From NCBI GenBank assembly GCA_031272305.1, contig JAISUA010000214.1, positions 1 to 5,121 on the forward strand: a DNA stretch of 5,121 nucleotides, in the 5' to 3' direction. The position numbers were made by a program, and so were the translations under genes. Source of the stretch: Clostridioides sp. Its GTDB lineage: Bacteria; Bacillota; Clostridia; Peptostreptococcales; Peptostreptococcaceae. Under the pieces are notes generated by a model. The model ran no database searches and was not told where the DNA came from. It saw only the letters and a list, made by a program, of their open reading frames with translations. Shown here one piece after another: positions 1 through 5,121 of the stretch. Numbering within the stretch: the stretch's first letter is position 1; the number at the start of each line of letters is the position of its first letter.

Positions 1-381
1 AAAGTAAGCACTTTTTTTGAAACAAATAATGAAAAGGTTGAGTTGAATAAGGATGATTTGAAAAAATCACTTTCCCAAAAAGTAATCAAAGAACTTGAAT
101 ATATGATTCCTCTTTCTGCAAAGATTGTAGATGTAAATCACGATTTTAAGGTTGATAAAAATATTTTGACTTATACAATAACAGTGAAAACAAGTGAAAA
201 TATTGCACAAATATACAACCTTGATAACAATGAAGCAGAAAGCATTATAAAAAATCAAACAGGTAATGGAGATAATAATCAAGATGAAGAAGAAACGCCT
301 TCGAATCCTGAGAAAAGACCTATAAATGATATAAGAAACAAATTCGAACCAGAAAAAAAAGAAGAGGATACTCAACAATAA
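1..381 (+). CDS. yqfD: Sporulation protein YqfD, C-terminal part (5' end outside window)
   Basis: The frame is open from base 1 and ends at TAA 379-381, giving 126 codons of a gene that begins upstream. The TTG at 43 is internal and there is no sign of a start. Fragment residues ~1-75 resemble the end of YqfD proteins: a strand ending in VELNKDDLKKSL, a helix, then ELEYMIP..AKIVD and an alternating strand finishing TVKTSENIAQ, matching the family pattern of a 'vE..edIg' ending. YqfD is a membrane protein of the sporulation programme (sigma-E regulon in Bacillus subtilis), and its exact biochemical role is unsettled. The last ~42 residues (about 85-126) form a hydrophilic, Glu/Asp/Asn/Lys-rich, probably disordered tail beyond the usual end. 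Its position directly before phoH is the standard Firmicute arrangement and supports the call. Identification rests on recalled family pattern and gene order, not on a search. Confidence 0.72.
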   Translation, partial: KVSTFFETNNEKVELNKDDLKKSLSQKVIKELEYMIPLSAKIVDVNHDFKVDKNILTYTITVKTSENIAQIYNLDNNEAESIIKNQTGNGDNNQDEEETPSNPEKRPINDIRNKFEPEKKEEDTQQ

Positions 382-438
382 TAATCAAAATAAATATATA
401 AAGGATACTCAACAATGATAATCAAAATAAATATATAT
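365..438 (+). repeat. 37-bp tandem duplication spanning the yqfD stop codon
   Basis: Bases 365-400 recur at 402-437 with one mismatch in 36 (A380 versus G417), a period of 37. Copy 1 holds the last yqfD codons and its TAA stop. Copy 2 carries the equivalent codons with TGA at 416-418, so the one difference swaps one stop codon for another. Copy 2 lies outside the reading frame's end and looks like a recent duplication by slippage or unequal exchange. Confidence 0.9.
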
Positions 439-441
439 AAT
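436..441 (+). promoter_or_regulatory. Possible -10 box upstream of phoH
   Basis: A perfect TATAAT sits at the edge of the second 37-bp copy; the matching place in copy 1 reads TATAAA. No good -35 hexamer lies 16-18 bases upstream (the region reads caatga), and in DNA this AT-rich a TATAAT can occur by chance. If used, it would give phoH a leader of about 160 bases containing the degenerate repeat and the hairpin at 555-571. A second weak candidate is TTCAGA (552-557), 16 bases, TATAAA (574-579), which overlaps the hairpin. Confidence 0.22.
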
Positions 442-498
442 TTAGAATTTGAAAGCAAATATATTATATAAGATTTGGACTTTGAAATCAAACTTATT
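439..498 (+). repeat. Degenerate direct repeat, period 33, in the yqfD-phoH gap
   Basis: Bases 439-465 and 472-498 match at 21 of 27 positions when shifted by 33, with a shared core TTTGAAA.CAAA followed by TATT. It directly follows the 37-bp duplication. It may be an older tandem duplication or simply AT-rich similarity. Confidence 0.4.
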
Positions 499-554
499 GA
501 GATTTGCAGGAGTTATACTCGATAAAATGTATCAAGTCTAGTTATTCTAAGTTC

Positions 555-571
555 AGAAAGCTTTGCTTTCT
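555..571 (+). other. Small hairpin in the phoH leader
   Basis: AGAAAGC (555-561) pairs perfectly with GCTTTCT (565-571) around a three-base TTT loop. What follows is ATTATAAAAATTT, not a T-run, so it is a poor intrinsic terminator on either strand. It lies about 20 bases before the phoH Shine-Dalgarno site and may instead be a stem in the 5' leader affecting stability or translation. Confidence 0.4.
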
Positions 572-590
572 ATTATAAAAATTTACTAGA

Positions 591-597
591 AAAGGAG
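591..597 (+). promoter_or_regulatory. Shine-Dalgarno site deciding the phoH start
   Basis: AAAGGAG ends only two bases before ATG 600, which is too close for efficient initiation, but eight bases before the in-frame GTG at 606, a normal distance. The site therefore favours GTG 606 as the start. Confidence 0.65.
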
Positions 598-605
598 CAA
601 TGCGT

Positions 606-1616
606 GTGATAACACAGGAAAAATTTGAAATAATAGAGCCAAAATTTGAAAGAGAATTATTTGGAGATTTTGATGAGAATGTCAAACTGATTGAAAGTAA
701 TTTGAATATAGATATAATACTTAGAGAAGGTAGCGTTATTTTGATAGGTGAGAGAGAAAATATAGATGCTGCTATAAAACTTATGAACGAGCTTCAAAGA
801 ACCGTTTCAAATGGCAAAAAATTAGATAAGCAAAGCATAAGTTATTCACTTTCTCTTTTGAAAGATGGAAGCGAAGATAAAATAAAAGAACTTGAAGATA
901 TAATAATAGTAAATCATTCAGGAAAAGCAGTGCAACCAAAGACTTTAGGTCAAAAAGAATATATAAAATTGGTCGAAAACAACGACATAACATTTGGCGT
1001 AGGACCAGCTGGAACAGGAAAGACTTATCTTGCAGTTTCTATGGCTGTTAGAGCTTTCAAAAGAGATGAAGTAAGTAGAATCATACTTACAAGACCTGCA
1101 GTTGAAGCAGGAGAAAGCTTAGGATTTTTGCCAGGAGATCTAAAGGAAAAAATCGATCCATATCTTAGACCTCTTTATGATGCACTTTTCGAAATGTTAG
1201 GTGCAGAAAAAGTAGGAAAATATCTTGAAAGAGGAGTGATAGAAGTTGCACCTCTAGCATTTATGAGAGGAAGAACTCTAGATAATTCATTTATAATACT
1301 AGATGAGGCACAAAATACAACTCCAGAGCAAATGAAAATGTTTCTTACAAGACTTGGATTTGGTTCAAAAGCTGTAGTGACAGGAGATATTACTCAAATA
1401 GATTTGCCAACTAAGAAAACAAGTGGACTTATTCAAGCTGTGCATATATTGAAAGGTGTCAAAGGAATTGGTCAAATAATGCTTACTAACAAAGATGTTG
1501 TAAGACATGAGTTGGTTCAAAGAATCATAAAGGCATACGAAAAATTCAATAATAAAGAGGAAGAAAAAAAGGAACAAAAAAAGCAAAAAGGAAAATTTAA
1601 GAATAAAAAATACTAA
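606..1616 (+). CDS. phoH: PhoH-family ATPase (YbeZ-like)
   Basis: Cytoplasmic P-loop ATPase of the PhoH/YbeZ family, related to superfamily 1 helicase cores and linked to RNA metabolism; in other bacteria it acts with YbeY, whose gene follows here. Counted from GTG 606 (336 residues), an N-terminal KH-like region covers about 20-65 (NLNIDIILREGSVILIGE). The ATPase core has Walker A GPAGTGKT at 133-140, the family motif RPAVEAGESLGFLPGD at 163-178, Walker B FIILDEAQN at 229-237 (D233, E234), VVTGD at 257-261 and a late conserved Arg at 300 before HELVQRII. The length is normal for the family. The last ~20 residues are an alternating acidic and very Lys-rich tail, plausibly nucleic-acid binding. 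ATG 600 would add two residues but is too near the Shine-Dalgarno site. The cellular substrate is not established. Confidence 0.95.
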   Translation: MITQEKFEIIEPKFERELFGDFDENVKLIESNLNIDIILREGSVILIGERENIDAAIKLMNELQRTVSNGKKLDKQSISYSLSLLKDGSEDKIKELEDIIIVNHSGKAVQPKTLGQKEYIKLVENNDITFGVGPAGTGKTYLAVSMAVRAFKRDEVSRIILTRPAVEAGESLGFLPGDLKEKIDPYLRPLYDALFEMLGAEKVGKYLERGVIEVAPLAFMRGRTLDNSFIILDEAQNTTPEQMKMFLTRLGFGSKAVVTGDITQIDLPTKKTSGLIQAVHILKGVKGIGQIMLTNKDVVRHELVQRIIKAYEKFNNKEEEKKEQKKQKGKFKNKKY

Positions 1617-1619
1617 TAA

Positions 1620-1640
1620 AAATTTATAAATTATAAATTT
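1620..1640 (+). repeat. Perfect AT-only palindrome after phoH
   Basis: AAATTTATAA (1620-1629) is the exact reverse complement of TTATAAATTT (1631-1640), with one base between. It starts three bases after the phoH stop. With no G-C pairs and no T-run it would be a weak terminator at best; it may stabilise the 3' end of phoH mRNA or be chance in AT-rich DNA. Confidence 0.5.
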
Positions 1641-1674
1641 AGAAAACGAAAGAAAATTAGAAAACGAAAGAAAA
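1639..1674 (+). repeat. Two perfect 18-bp tandem copies before the ybeY ribosome binding site
   Basis: TTAGAAAACGAAAGAAAA occurs at 1639-1656 and again, without a mismatch, at 1657-1674. It ends exactly where the ybeY Shine-Dalgarno sequence begins. The top strand is nearly all purine, so the mRNA here would be unstructured. Confidence 0.93.
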
Positions 1675-1681
1675 AGGTGAT
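1675..1681 (+). promoter_or_regulatory. Shine-Dalgarno site deciding the ybeY start
   Basis: AGGTGAT is complementary to the 3' end of 16S rRNA and lies seven bases before ATG 1689. The in-frame GTG at 1677 lies inside this site and so cannot be the start. Confidence 0.75.
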
Positions 1682-1688
1682 ACAAAGA

Positions 1689-2177
1689 ATGAATATTATT
1701 TTTGAAGATAGACAAGAAAAGATAAAGTTAAATGAAGATATAATGAATGACATAAAAAATATCATGATAGAATGCTTAAATTATGAAGGATATGATGATG
1801 ATTACGATGTAAGTTTGTCATTTGTAGATAACGATGAAATAAGAGAATTAAATCGTGAATTTAGAAATATTGATAAAGCTACAGATGTGCTTTCTTTTCC
1901 TCTTTTCACGGAAGAAGCAGAAGAAAATTTTGCACAAATGCCATTTGAAGAAGTAGAATTTGGAGAAATATCTTTAGGAGATATTGTTATTTCACTTGAA
2001 AGAGCTAAGGAACAAAGTGTAGAATATAATCATAGTTTAAAAAGGGAAGTATGTTTTCTAGTATGTCACAGTATGTTTCATTTGCTTGGATATGATCATG
2101 ATACAGATGAAAACACAAAAGATATGAGAAAACGAGAAAAAGATATTCTCAATAAGCTAAATATTACAAAGGAATGA
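1689..2177 (+). CDS. ybeY: Endoribonuclease YbeY (rRNA maturation factor)
   Basis: Single-strand-specific, metal-dependent endoribonuclease of the UPF0054 family, needed for 16S rRNA 3'-end maturation and 70S quality control. The protein is 162 residues, the usual size. Visible hallmarks are LNREFRNIDKATDVLSFP at about 54-71, including the conserved Arg59; GDIVISLERAKEQS at 97-110; and the metal-binding signature HSMFHLLGYDH, whose His127, His131 and His137 would hold the metal ion. ATG 1689 gives the typical N-terminus MNIIFEDRQ and has a well-placed Shine-Dalgarno site, so the longer GTG 1677 version is rejected. It follows phoH with a 72-base gap and precedes the lipid kinase gene by six bases, consistent with co-transcription. 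The cluster fits the known PhoH/YbeY/Era links to ribosome biogenesis. In many Firmicutes pgpH (yqfF) sits between phoH and ybeY; it is absent here. Confidence 0.96.
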   Translation: MNIIFEDRQEKIKLNEDIMNDIKNIMIECLNYEGYDDDYDVSLSFVDNDEIRELNREFRNIDKATDVLSFPLFTEEAEENFAQMPFEEVEFGEISLGDIVISLERAKEQSVEYNHSLKREVCFLVCHSMFHLLGYDHDTDENTKDMRKREKDILNKLNITKE

Positions 2178-2183
2178 TTGATT

Positions 2184-2918
2184 ATGATACCAGGAAATAA
2201 ACCAGATAGAAGACATAAAGGTATTCTTCCAGCATTTAACGACGCTATAAATGGAATTTTGTATACATTTAAGTTTGAACGAAATATGAAAATACATTAT
2301 CTAGGTTCAGCACTTGTCTTGATAGTGAGTTTATTTTTGAATTTATCAAAGATAGAGATGATAATATTATTTGGATCAATTTCACTTGTTGTTGTGGCAG
2401 AGATGTTTAACACAGCTATGGAAAAGGCGGTTGACTTGGTGACAGAAGAATATCATCCTCTAGCAAAAATTGCAAAAGATGTAGCAGCAGGTGCAGTGTT
2501 AGTTTCTGCACTTAATTCAGTTGTAGTAGGATATATTTTGTTTTATGATAAACTTACTGATTTGTCTGGTGCACTTATAAATAAACTTCGTGAATCTGAA
2601 TTACATATAACTTTGATATGTATTATTTTGGTTCTTATAATGGTTGTAGTGGTAAAGGCACTCACTTCTACAGGAACGCCTTTGCAAGGTGGTATGCCAA
2701 GTGGACATGCTGCACTCGCTTTTTCTATTGCAACAGCTATCACACTTATGACAGAAAGGGTTGTAGCATCAACACTTGCCTATATTATGGCTGTGCTTGT
2801 AGCACAGAGCAGAATAGAAGGGAAAATACATAGTTTTTGGGAAACTTTTGCAGGAGCTTTACTTGGAGTTCTTATTGCGATTTTAGTATTTCAATTTGGA
2901 ATTTTTTACGGAATGTGA
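2184..2918 (+). CDS. Undecaprenol/diacylglycerol kinase fused to PAP2 phosphatase domain
   Basis: Integral membrane protein of 244 residues in two halves. Residues ~15-121 are a Gram-positive DgkA/UdpK-type lipid kinase: KFERNMKIH (30-38), EMFNTAMEKAVDL (73-85; Glu73, Asn76, Glu80) and PLAKIAKDVAAGAV (92-105), closely like B. subtilis DgkA, which phosphorylates undecaprenol. Residues ~140-244 are a short PAP2-type lipid phosphatase domain: PSGH at 172-175 and SR(x5)H(x3)E with Ser209, Arg210, His216 and Glu220. The usual final Asp is Glu, and the first motif (K...RP) is only loosely present (Lys158, no RP). About seven hydrophobic segments are visible. The second half could dephosphorylate undecaprenyl pyrophosphate or phosphatidate; the substrate is inferred. 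ATG 2184 is chosen because AAAGGA (2168-2173) is about ten bases upstream; TTG 2178 lies too close. The gene starts six bases after ybeY, suggesting coupled translation. A kinase-phosphatase fusion of this kind is, from memory, found in several Clostridia. Confidence 0.88.
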   Translation: MIPGNKPDRRHKGILPAFNDAINGILYTFKFERNMKIHYLGSALVLIVSLFLNLSKIEMIILFGSISLVVVAEMFNTAMEKAVDLVTEEYHPLAKIAKDVAAGAVLVSALNSVVVGYILFYDKLTDLSGALINKLRESELHITLICIILVLIMVVVVKALTSTGTPLQGGMPSGHAALAFSIATAITLMTERVVASTLAYIMAVLVAQSRIEGKIHSFWETFAGALLGVLIAILVFQFGIFYGM

Positions 2919-2936
2919 TAATTTCCAAATAAACTA

Positions 2937-2945
2937 TGTTATAAT
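2937..2945 (+). promoter_or_regulatory. Extended -10 promoter upstream of era
   Basis: TGTTATAAT combines the extended -10 TG with a consensus TATAAT (2940-2945), 19 bases after the preceding stop codon. The expected -35 place (2917-2922, gataat) is poor, which is usual for extended -10 promoters. Transcription would begin near 2951-2953, giving a leader of about 42 bases made largely of the 10-bp repeats. It would let era, and perhaps mgtE, be expressed apart from the upstream genes. Confidence 0.55.
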
Positions 2946-2949
2946 ATAA

Positions 2950-2979
2950 ATAAGAAAACATAAGAAAACATAAGAAAAA
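2950..2979 (+). repeat. 10-bp triple tandem repeat in the era leader
   Basis: ATAAGAAAAC occurs at 2950-2959 and 2960-2969, and a third copy at 2970-2979 differs only in its last base. It fills the space between the extended -10 box and the era Shine-Dalgarno site AGGAG (2983-2987). The AAGAAAAC core resembles the AGAAAAC in the ybeY upstream repeat. Confidence 0.9.
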
Positions 2980-2993
2980 GTTAGGAGAAATAT

Positions 2994-3890
2994 ATGTTTA
3001 AATCAGGATTTGTAAGTATAGTAGGAAGGGCGAATGTAGGAAAGTCTACCCTTATGAACAATGTAGTAGGTGAAAAAATTGCGATTATGAGTGATAAGCC
3101 ACAAACTACTAGAAATACAATTCAAGCAGTATATACAGATGAACAATCACAGATTGTTTTTATAGATACACCTGGCATGCAAAAACCTAAAAATAAATTG
3201 GGCGAATACATGCAAAAGGTAGCTACAGAAGCTACAAAAGATGTTGAAGCTATTATATATGTAGTAGATGATTCAAAATTTATAGGCACAGGTGATAGAA
3301 AAATTATTGAACAACTTAAAAATTCAAAATCACCTATTATTTTAGTTATCAACAAAATAGATAAACTTAAAGATAAAGAAGAATTATTTGAGCTTATCAA
3401 AATGTATGATAATGAAGTAGGATTTTCTGATATAGTACCTATATCTGCATTGAAATCTAAAAATATAGATACACTTGTTAAGGTTATCAAAAATTATTTA
3501 AAAGAAGGACCAAAATATTTTCCTGATTATATGATTACAGATCAACCGGAAAGAGTGTTGATTTCAGAATTGATCAGAGAAAAAGTACTGATGTATTTAA
3601 ATGATGAGATTCCTCATGGTGTAGCAGTAGAGATAGAAAGAATAAAATCAAGAGAAGATAAAGATATTATAGATGTAAGTGCAGTTATCTATTGCGAAAG
3701 GGACTCACATAAAGGTATAATAATAGGTAAGAACGGAAGAAAATTAAAAGGAATAGGAAAGTCAGCTAGAGAAGAAATAGAATTTCTACTAGGTTCAAAA
3801 GTAAACCTTCAACTTTGGGTAAAAGTAAAGGAAAACTGGAGAAATTCGCAAAACTATATAAGCAGTTTTGGATACAGAGATGAAAATTAA
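2994..3890 (+). CDS. era: GTPase Era (30S ribosome assembly)
   Basis: Essential-type GTPase that binds the 3' end of 16S rRNA and the maturing 30S subunit, peripherally associated with the membrane. The 298 residues match the usual family size. The GTPase domain shows G1 GRANVGKS (11-18), the switch region PQTTRNTI (36-43), G3 DTPG (58-61), G4 NKID (120-123) and G5 SAL (151-153). The linker PERVLISELIREKVL (185-199) leads into the KH RNA-binding domain with GIIIGKNGRKLKGIG (241-255), and the family ending LWVKVKENWR lies near 274-283. ATG 2994 is six bases after AGGAG (2983-2987). An extended -10 promoter directly upstream suggests its own transcription start. The common neighbours cdd (before) and recO (after) are not present; mgtE follows after 84 bases. 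All catalytic motifs are intact. Confidence 0.98.
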   Translation: MFKSGFVSIVGRANVGKSTLMNNVVGEKIAIMSDKPQTTRNTIQAVYTDEQSQIVFIDTPGMQKPKNKLGEYMQKVATEATKDVEAIIYVVDDSKFIGTGDRKIIEQLKNSKSPIILVINKIDKLKDKEELFELIKMYDNEVGFSDIVPISALKSKNIDTLVKVIKNYLKEGPKYFPDYMITDQPERVLISELIREKVLMYLNDEIPHGVAVEIERIKSREDKDIIDVSAVIYCERDSHKGIIIGKNGRKLKGIGKSAREEIEFLLGSKVNLQLWVKVKENWRNSQNYISSFGYRDEN

Positions 3891-3974
3891 TATACAAGTA
3901 TAAACATAAAAATTAAAACAAAGAACACAATAAAAATATTGATATTAGGTCAAGCAAATTGAAAGGTGGAACAT

Positions 3975-5121
3975 ATGGACAGGAAGCAGGATATTTCTGA
4001 TGAGTTGTTATTACAGGTAAAAGAATTAATTAATAATAAAAAACTTTTGGAGTTACGAGAATTGATGGAAGAATATCATATTATGGATATTCTAGATATT
4101 ATTGAAGAGGTAGAAGATGACGAAAAAATAAAAATATTCGAAGTGTTACCTCTTGATATGGCAGCGTCGGTTTTAGAAGAGATGGATTCAGAGTTTTTTA
4201 AGATGATTATTGAGGAAATTGATGTAGAACATACTAAAAATATTCTAAAAATGATGTCGCATGACGATATGGTTGATATCATTAATCTACTTGAGCCTGA
4301 AGAACAAGAAAAAGTTTTGGAATTATTGAGTGAAGAAGATGCAGATGATGTCAAGGAACTATTAGGTTATGAAGAAGATAGCTCAGGTGGTACTATGACT
4401 ACAGGATATATATATGTAAATGAAGATATGACAGCTGTAGAAGCAATAAATCATATAAGAAATGAAGCAAAAGAAGCAGAGACAATTTACTATATATATG
4501 TAGTTGATAATAAAGAAAAACTTGTAGGAGTATTATCACTAAAAGAACTTATTGTAGCAAGAGATAATTGCATAATAAAAGACTTAATGAGTGAAAATAT
4601 AGTATCTGTATATGTAGATGAAGATAGAGAAGAAGCAGTTAGATTGGTATCTAAATATAATCTTGTATGTATTCCTGTAATAGACAGAGAAGGAGTACTA
4701 AAAGGAATAATTACAATTGATGATATAATTGATGTTATAGAAGAAGAAGCTACAGAAGATATGTACAAAATTGCAGGAAGTTCTGAATATGAAAGAAGTG
4801 GATCAGAACAAGAAAAAACAAGTTTTTTTGAGCAATTAATATCTTCTGTTAGAGGTAGAATTATCTGGCTTTTGATGTCTGCTATTGGAGGTATAATTGC
4901 ATCTTGGATTATGTACAAATTAGAGCTTAATACAGATAATTCGTTACTTCCTATACTTTTCTTTGTTCCGCTTGTAATCGGTCTTGCAGGCGATTCTGGA
5001 ACACAGGCAAATTCAGTAACAGTTATAAATTTATCGGCAAATAAGAAATCAGAATATAATTTAATTCTGAGAGAATTTTTGGTTGGTTTGATAAATGGTG
5101 TAATATGTGGTGTATTTTCAG
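3975..5121 (+). CDS. mgtE: Magnesium transporter MgtE (3' end outside window)
   Basis: Mg2+-gated Mg2+ channel/transporter of the cytoplasmic membrane. The frame is open from ATG 3975 to the window end, giving 382 codons of an expected ~450. AAAGGTGG (3962-3969) lies five bases before the ATG. Domain order is typical: an acidic helical N domain at ~14-130 with repeated VLPLDMAASVLEEMD-like helices; two CBS domains at ~139-198 (starting GGTMTTGYIYV) and ~200-258 (DLMSENIVSV..., ending GIITIDDIIDVIEEE); a plug-helix region at ~259-285; TM1 at ~296-314; and TM2 with the pore signature VPLVIGLAGDSGTQANSVTV (331-350). TM3 begins near 366, and the last membrane helices are missing. Many MgtE proteins have GN where this one has GD (339-340), and an Arg shortly after where this has Asn351. 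The 84-base gap after era is A-rich with no terminator or clear promoter, and is too short for an M-box Mg2+ riboswitch, so control is probably through protein gating and era read-through. Confidence 0.94.
   Translation, partial: MDRKQDISDELLLQVKELINNKKLLELRELMEEYHIMDILDIIEEVEDDEKIKIFEVLPLDMAASVLEEMDSEFFKMIIEEIDVEHTKNILKMMSHDDMVDIINLLEPEEQEKVLELLSEEDADDVKELLGYEEDSSGGTMTTGYIYVNEDMTAVEAINHIRNEAKEAETIYYIYVVDNKEKLVGVLSLKELIVARDNCIIKDLMSENIVSVYVDEDREEAVRLVSKYNLVCIPVIDREGVLKGIITIDDIIDVIEEEATEDMYKIAGSSEYERSGSEQEKTSFFEQLISSVRGRIIWLLMSAIGGIIASWIMYKLELNTDNSLLPILFFVPLVIGLAGDSGTQANSVTVINLSANKKSEYNLILREFLVGLINGVICGVFS

Noticed and set aside
67..378. 103-residue minus-strand frame opposite yqfD
   Set aside because: It is a Phe/Ile-rich low-complexity translation caused by A-rich coding DNA on the other strand, with no Shine-Dalgarno site or family resemblance.
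555..585. Hairpin plus following A/T stretch as an intrinsic terminator for yqfD
   Set aside because: The stem is only seven pairs with two G-C-rich ends and is followed by ATTATAAAAATTT rather than a run of T, so termination is unlikely.
382..605. A small gene or RNA in the yqfD-phoH gap
   Set aside because: No frame with a Shine-Dalgarno site and plausible length is visible, and no conserved RNA fold was recognised; only repeats and one small hairpin are seen.
2543..2833. Short frames on both strands inside the dgkA-PAP2 gene
   Set aside because: They overlap the PAP2 half, which carries PSGH and SR…H motifs in the chosen frame; the alternatives show no motifs.
3868..3974. Promoter or M-box riboswitch for mgtE in the era-mgtE gap
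   Set aside because: The best pairing, TTGGAT (3868-3873), 17 bases, TATACA (3891-3896), is a poor match to both boxes, and 84 bases is too short for an M-box with its expression platform.
4076..4918. Two Ser/Ile-rich minus-strand frames (4076-4354 and 4490-4918)
   Set aside because: They lie wholly inside mgtE, whose frame has clear N, CBS and TM domains; the Ser-rich composition is the mirror of Glu/Asp/Ile codons.

Overview
The window is AT-rich DNA (roughly 30% GC by eye) carrying six same-strand genes: yqfD (3' end only), phoH, ybeY, a fused dgkA-PAP2 gene, era, and mgtE (5' part, cut by the window end). The yqfD-phoH-ybeY-dgkA-era order is the classic conserved cluster of low-GC Firmicutes. 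YqfD points to an endospore-forming lineage, most likely Clostridia or a relative. Species cannot be read from the window.

Layout: 1-381 end of yqfD; 382-605 a 224-base gap with tandem and degenerate repeats and a small hairpin; 606-1616 phoH; 1617-1688 a short gap with an AT palindrome and an 18-bp tandem repeat; 1689-2177 ybeY; 2184-2918 undecaprenol/diacylglycerol kinase fused to a PAP2 phosphatase domain; 2919-2993 a gap with an extended -10 promoter and a 10-bp triple repeat; 2994-3890 era; 3891-3974 an A-rich gap with only a Shine-Dalgarno site; 3975 to the end mgtE. All genes read on the + strand, and I found no convincing intrinsic terminator. No tRNA, rRNA, CRISPR array or mobile element is visible.

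Functionally, phoH, ybeY and era form an RNA/ribosome group: PhoH-family ATPase, YbeY metal-dependent RNase and Era GTPase of 30S maturation. The lipid gene feeds undecaprenyl phosphate/phosphatidate turnover at the membrane. MgtE is a Mg2+ channel/transporter next to a Mg2+- and GTP-dependent ribosome assembly factor. The promoter before era suggests era, perhaps with mgtE, can be transcribed separately from the upstream genes.

This is mostly a core housekeeping region, and I see no wholly new system. The least ordinary points are the kinase-phosphatase fusion, the absence of pgpH (yqfF) between phoH and ybeY and of cdd/recO around era, and short tandem duplications in three of the four sizeable intergenic gaps, two of them directly upstream of ribosome binding sites.
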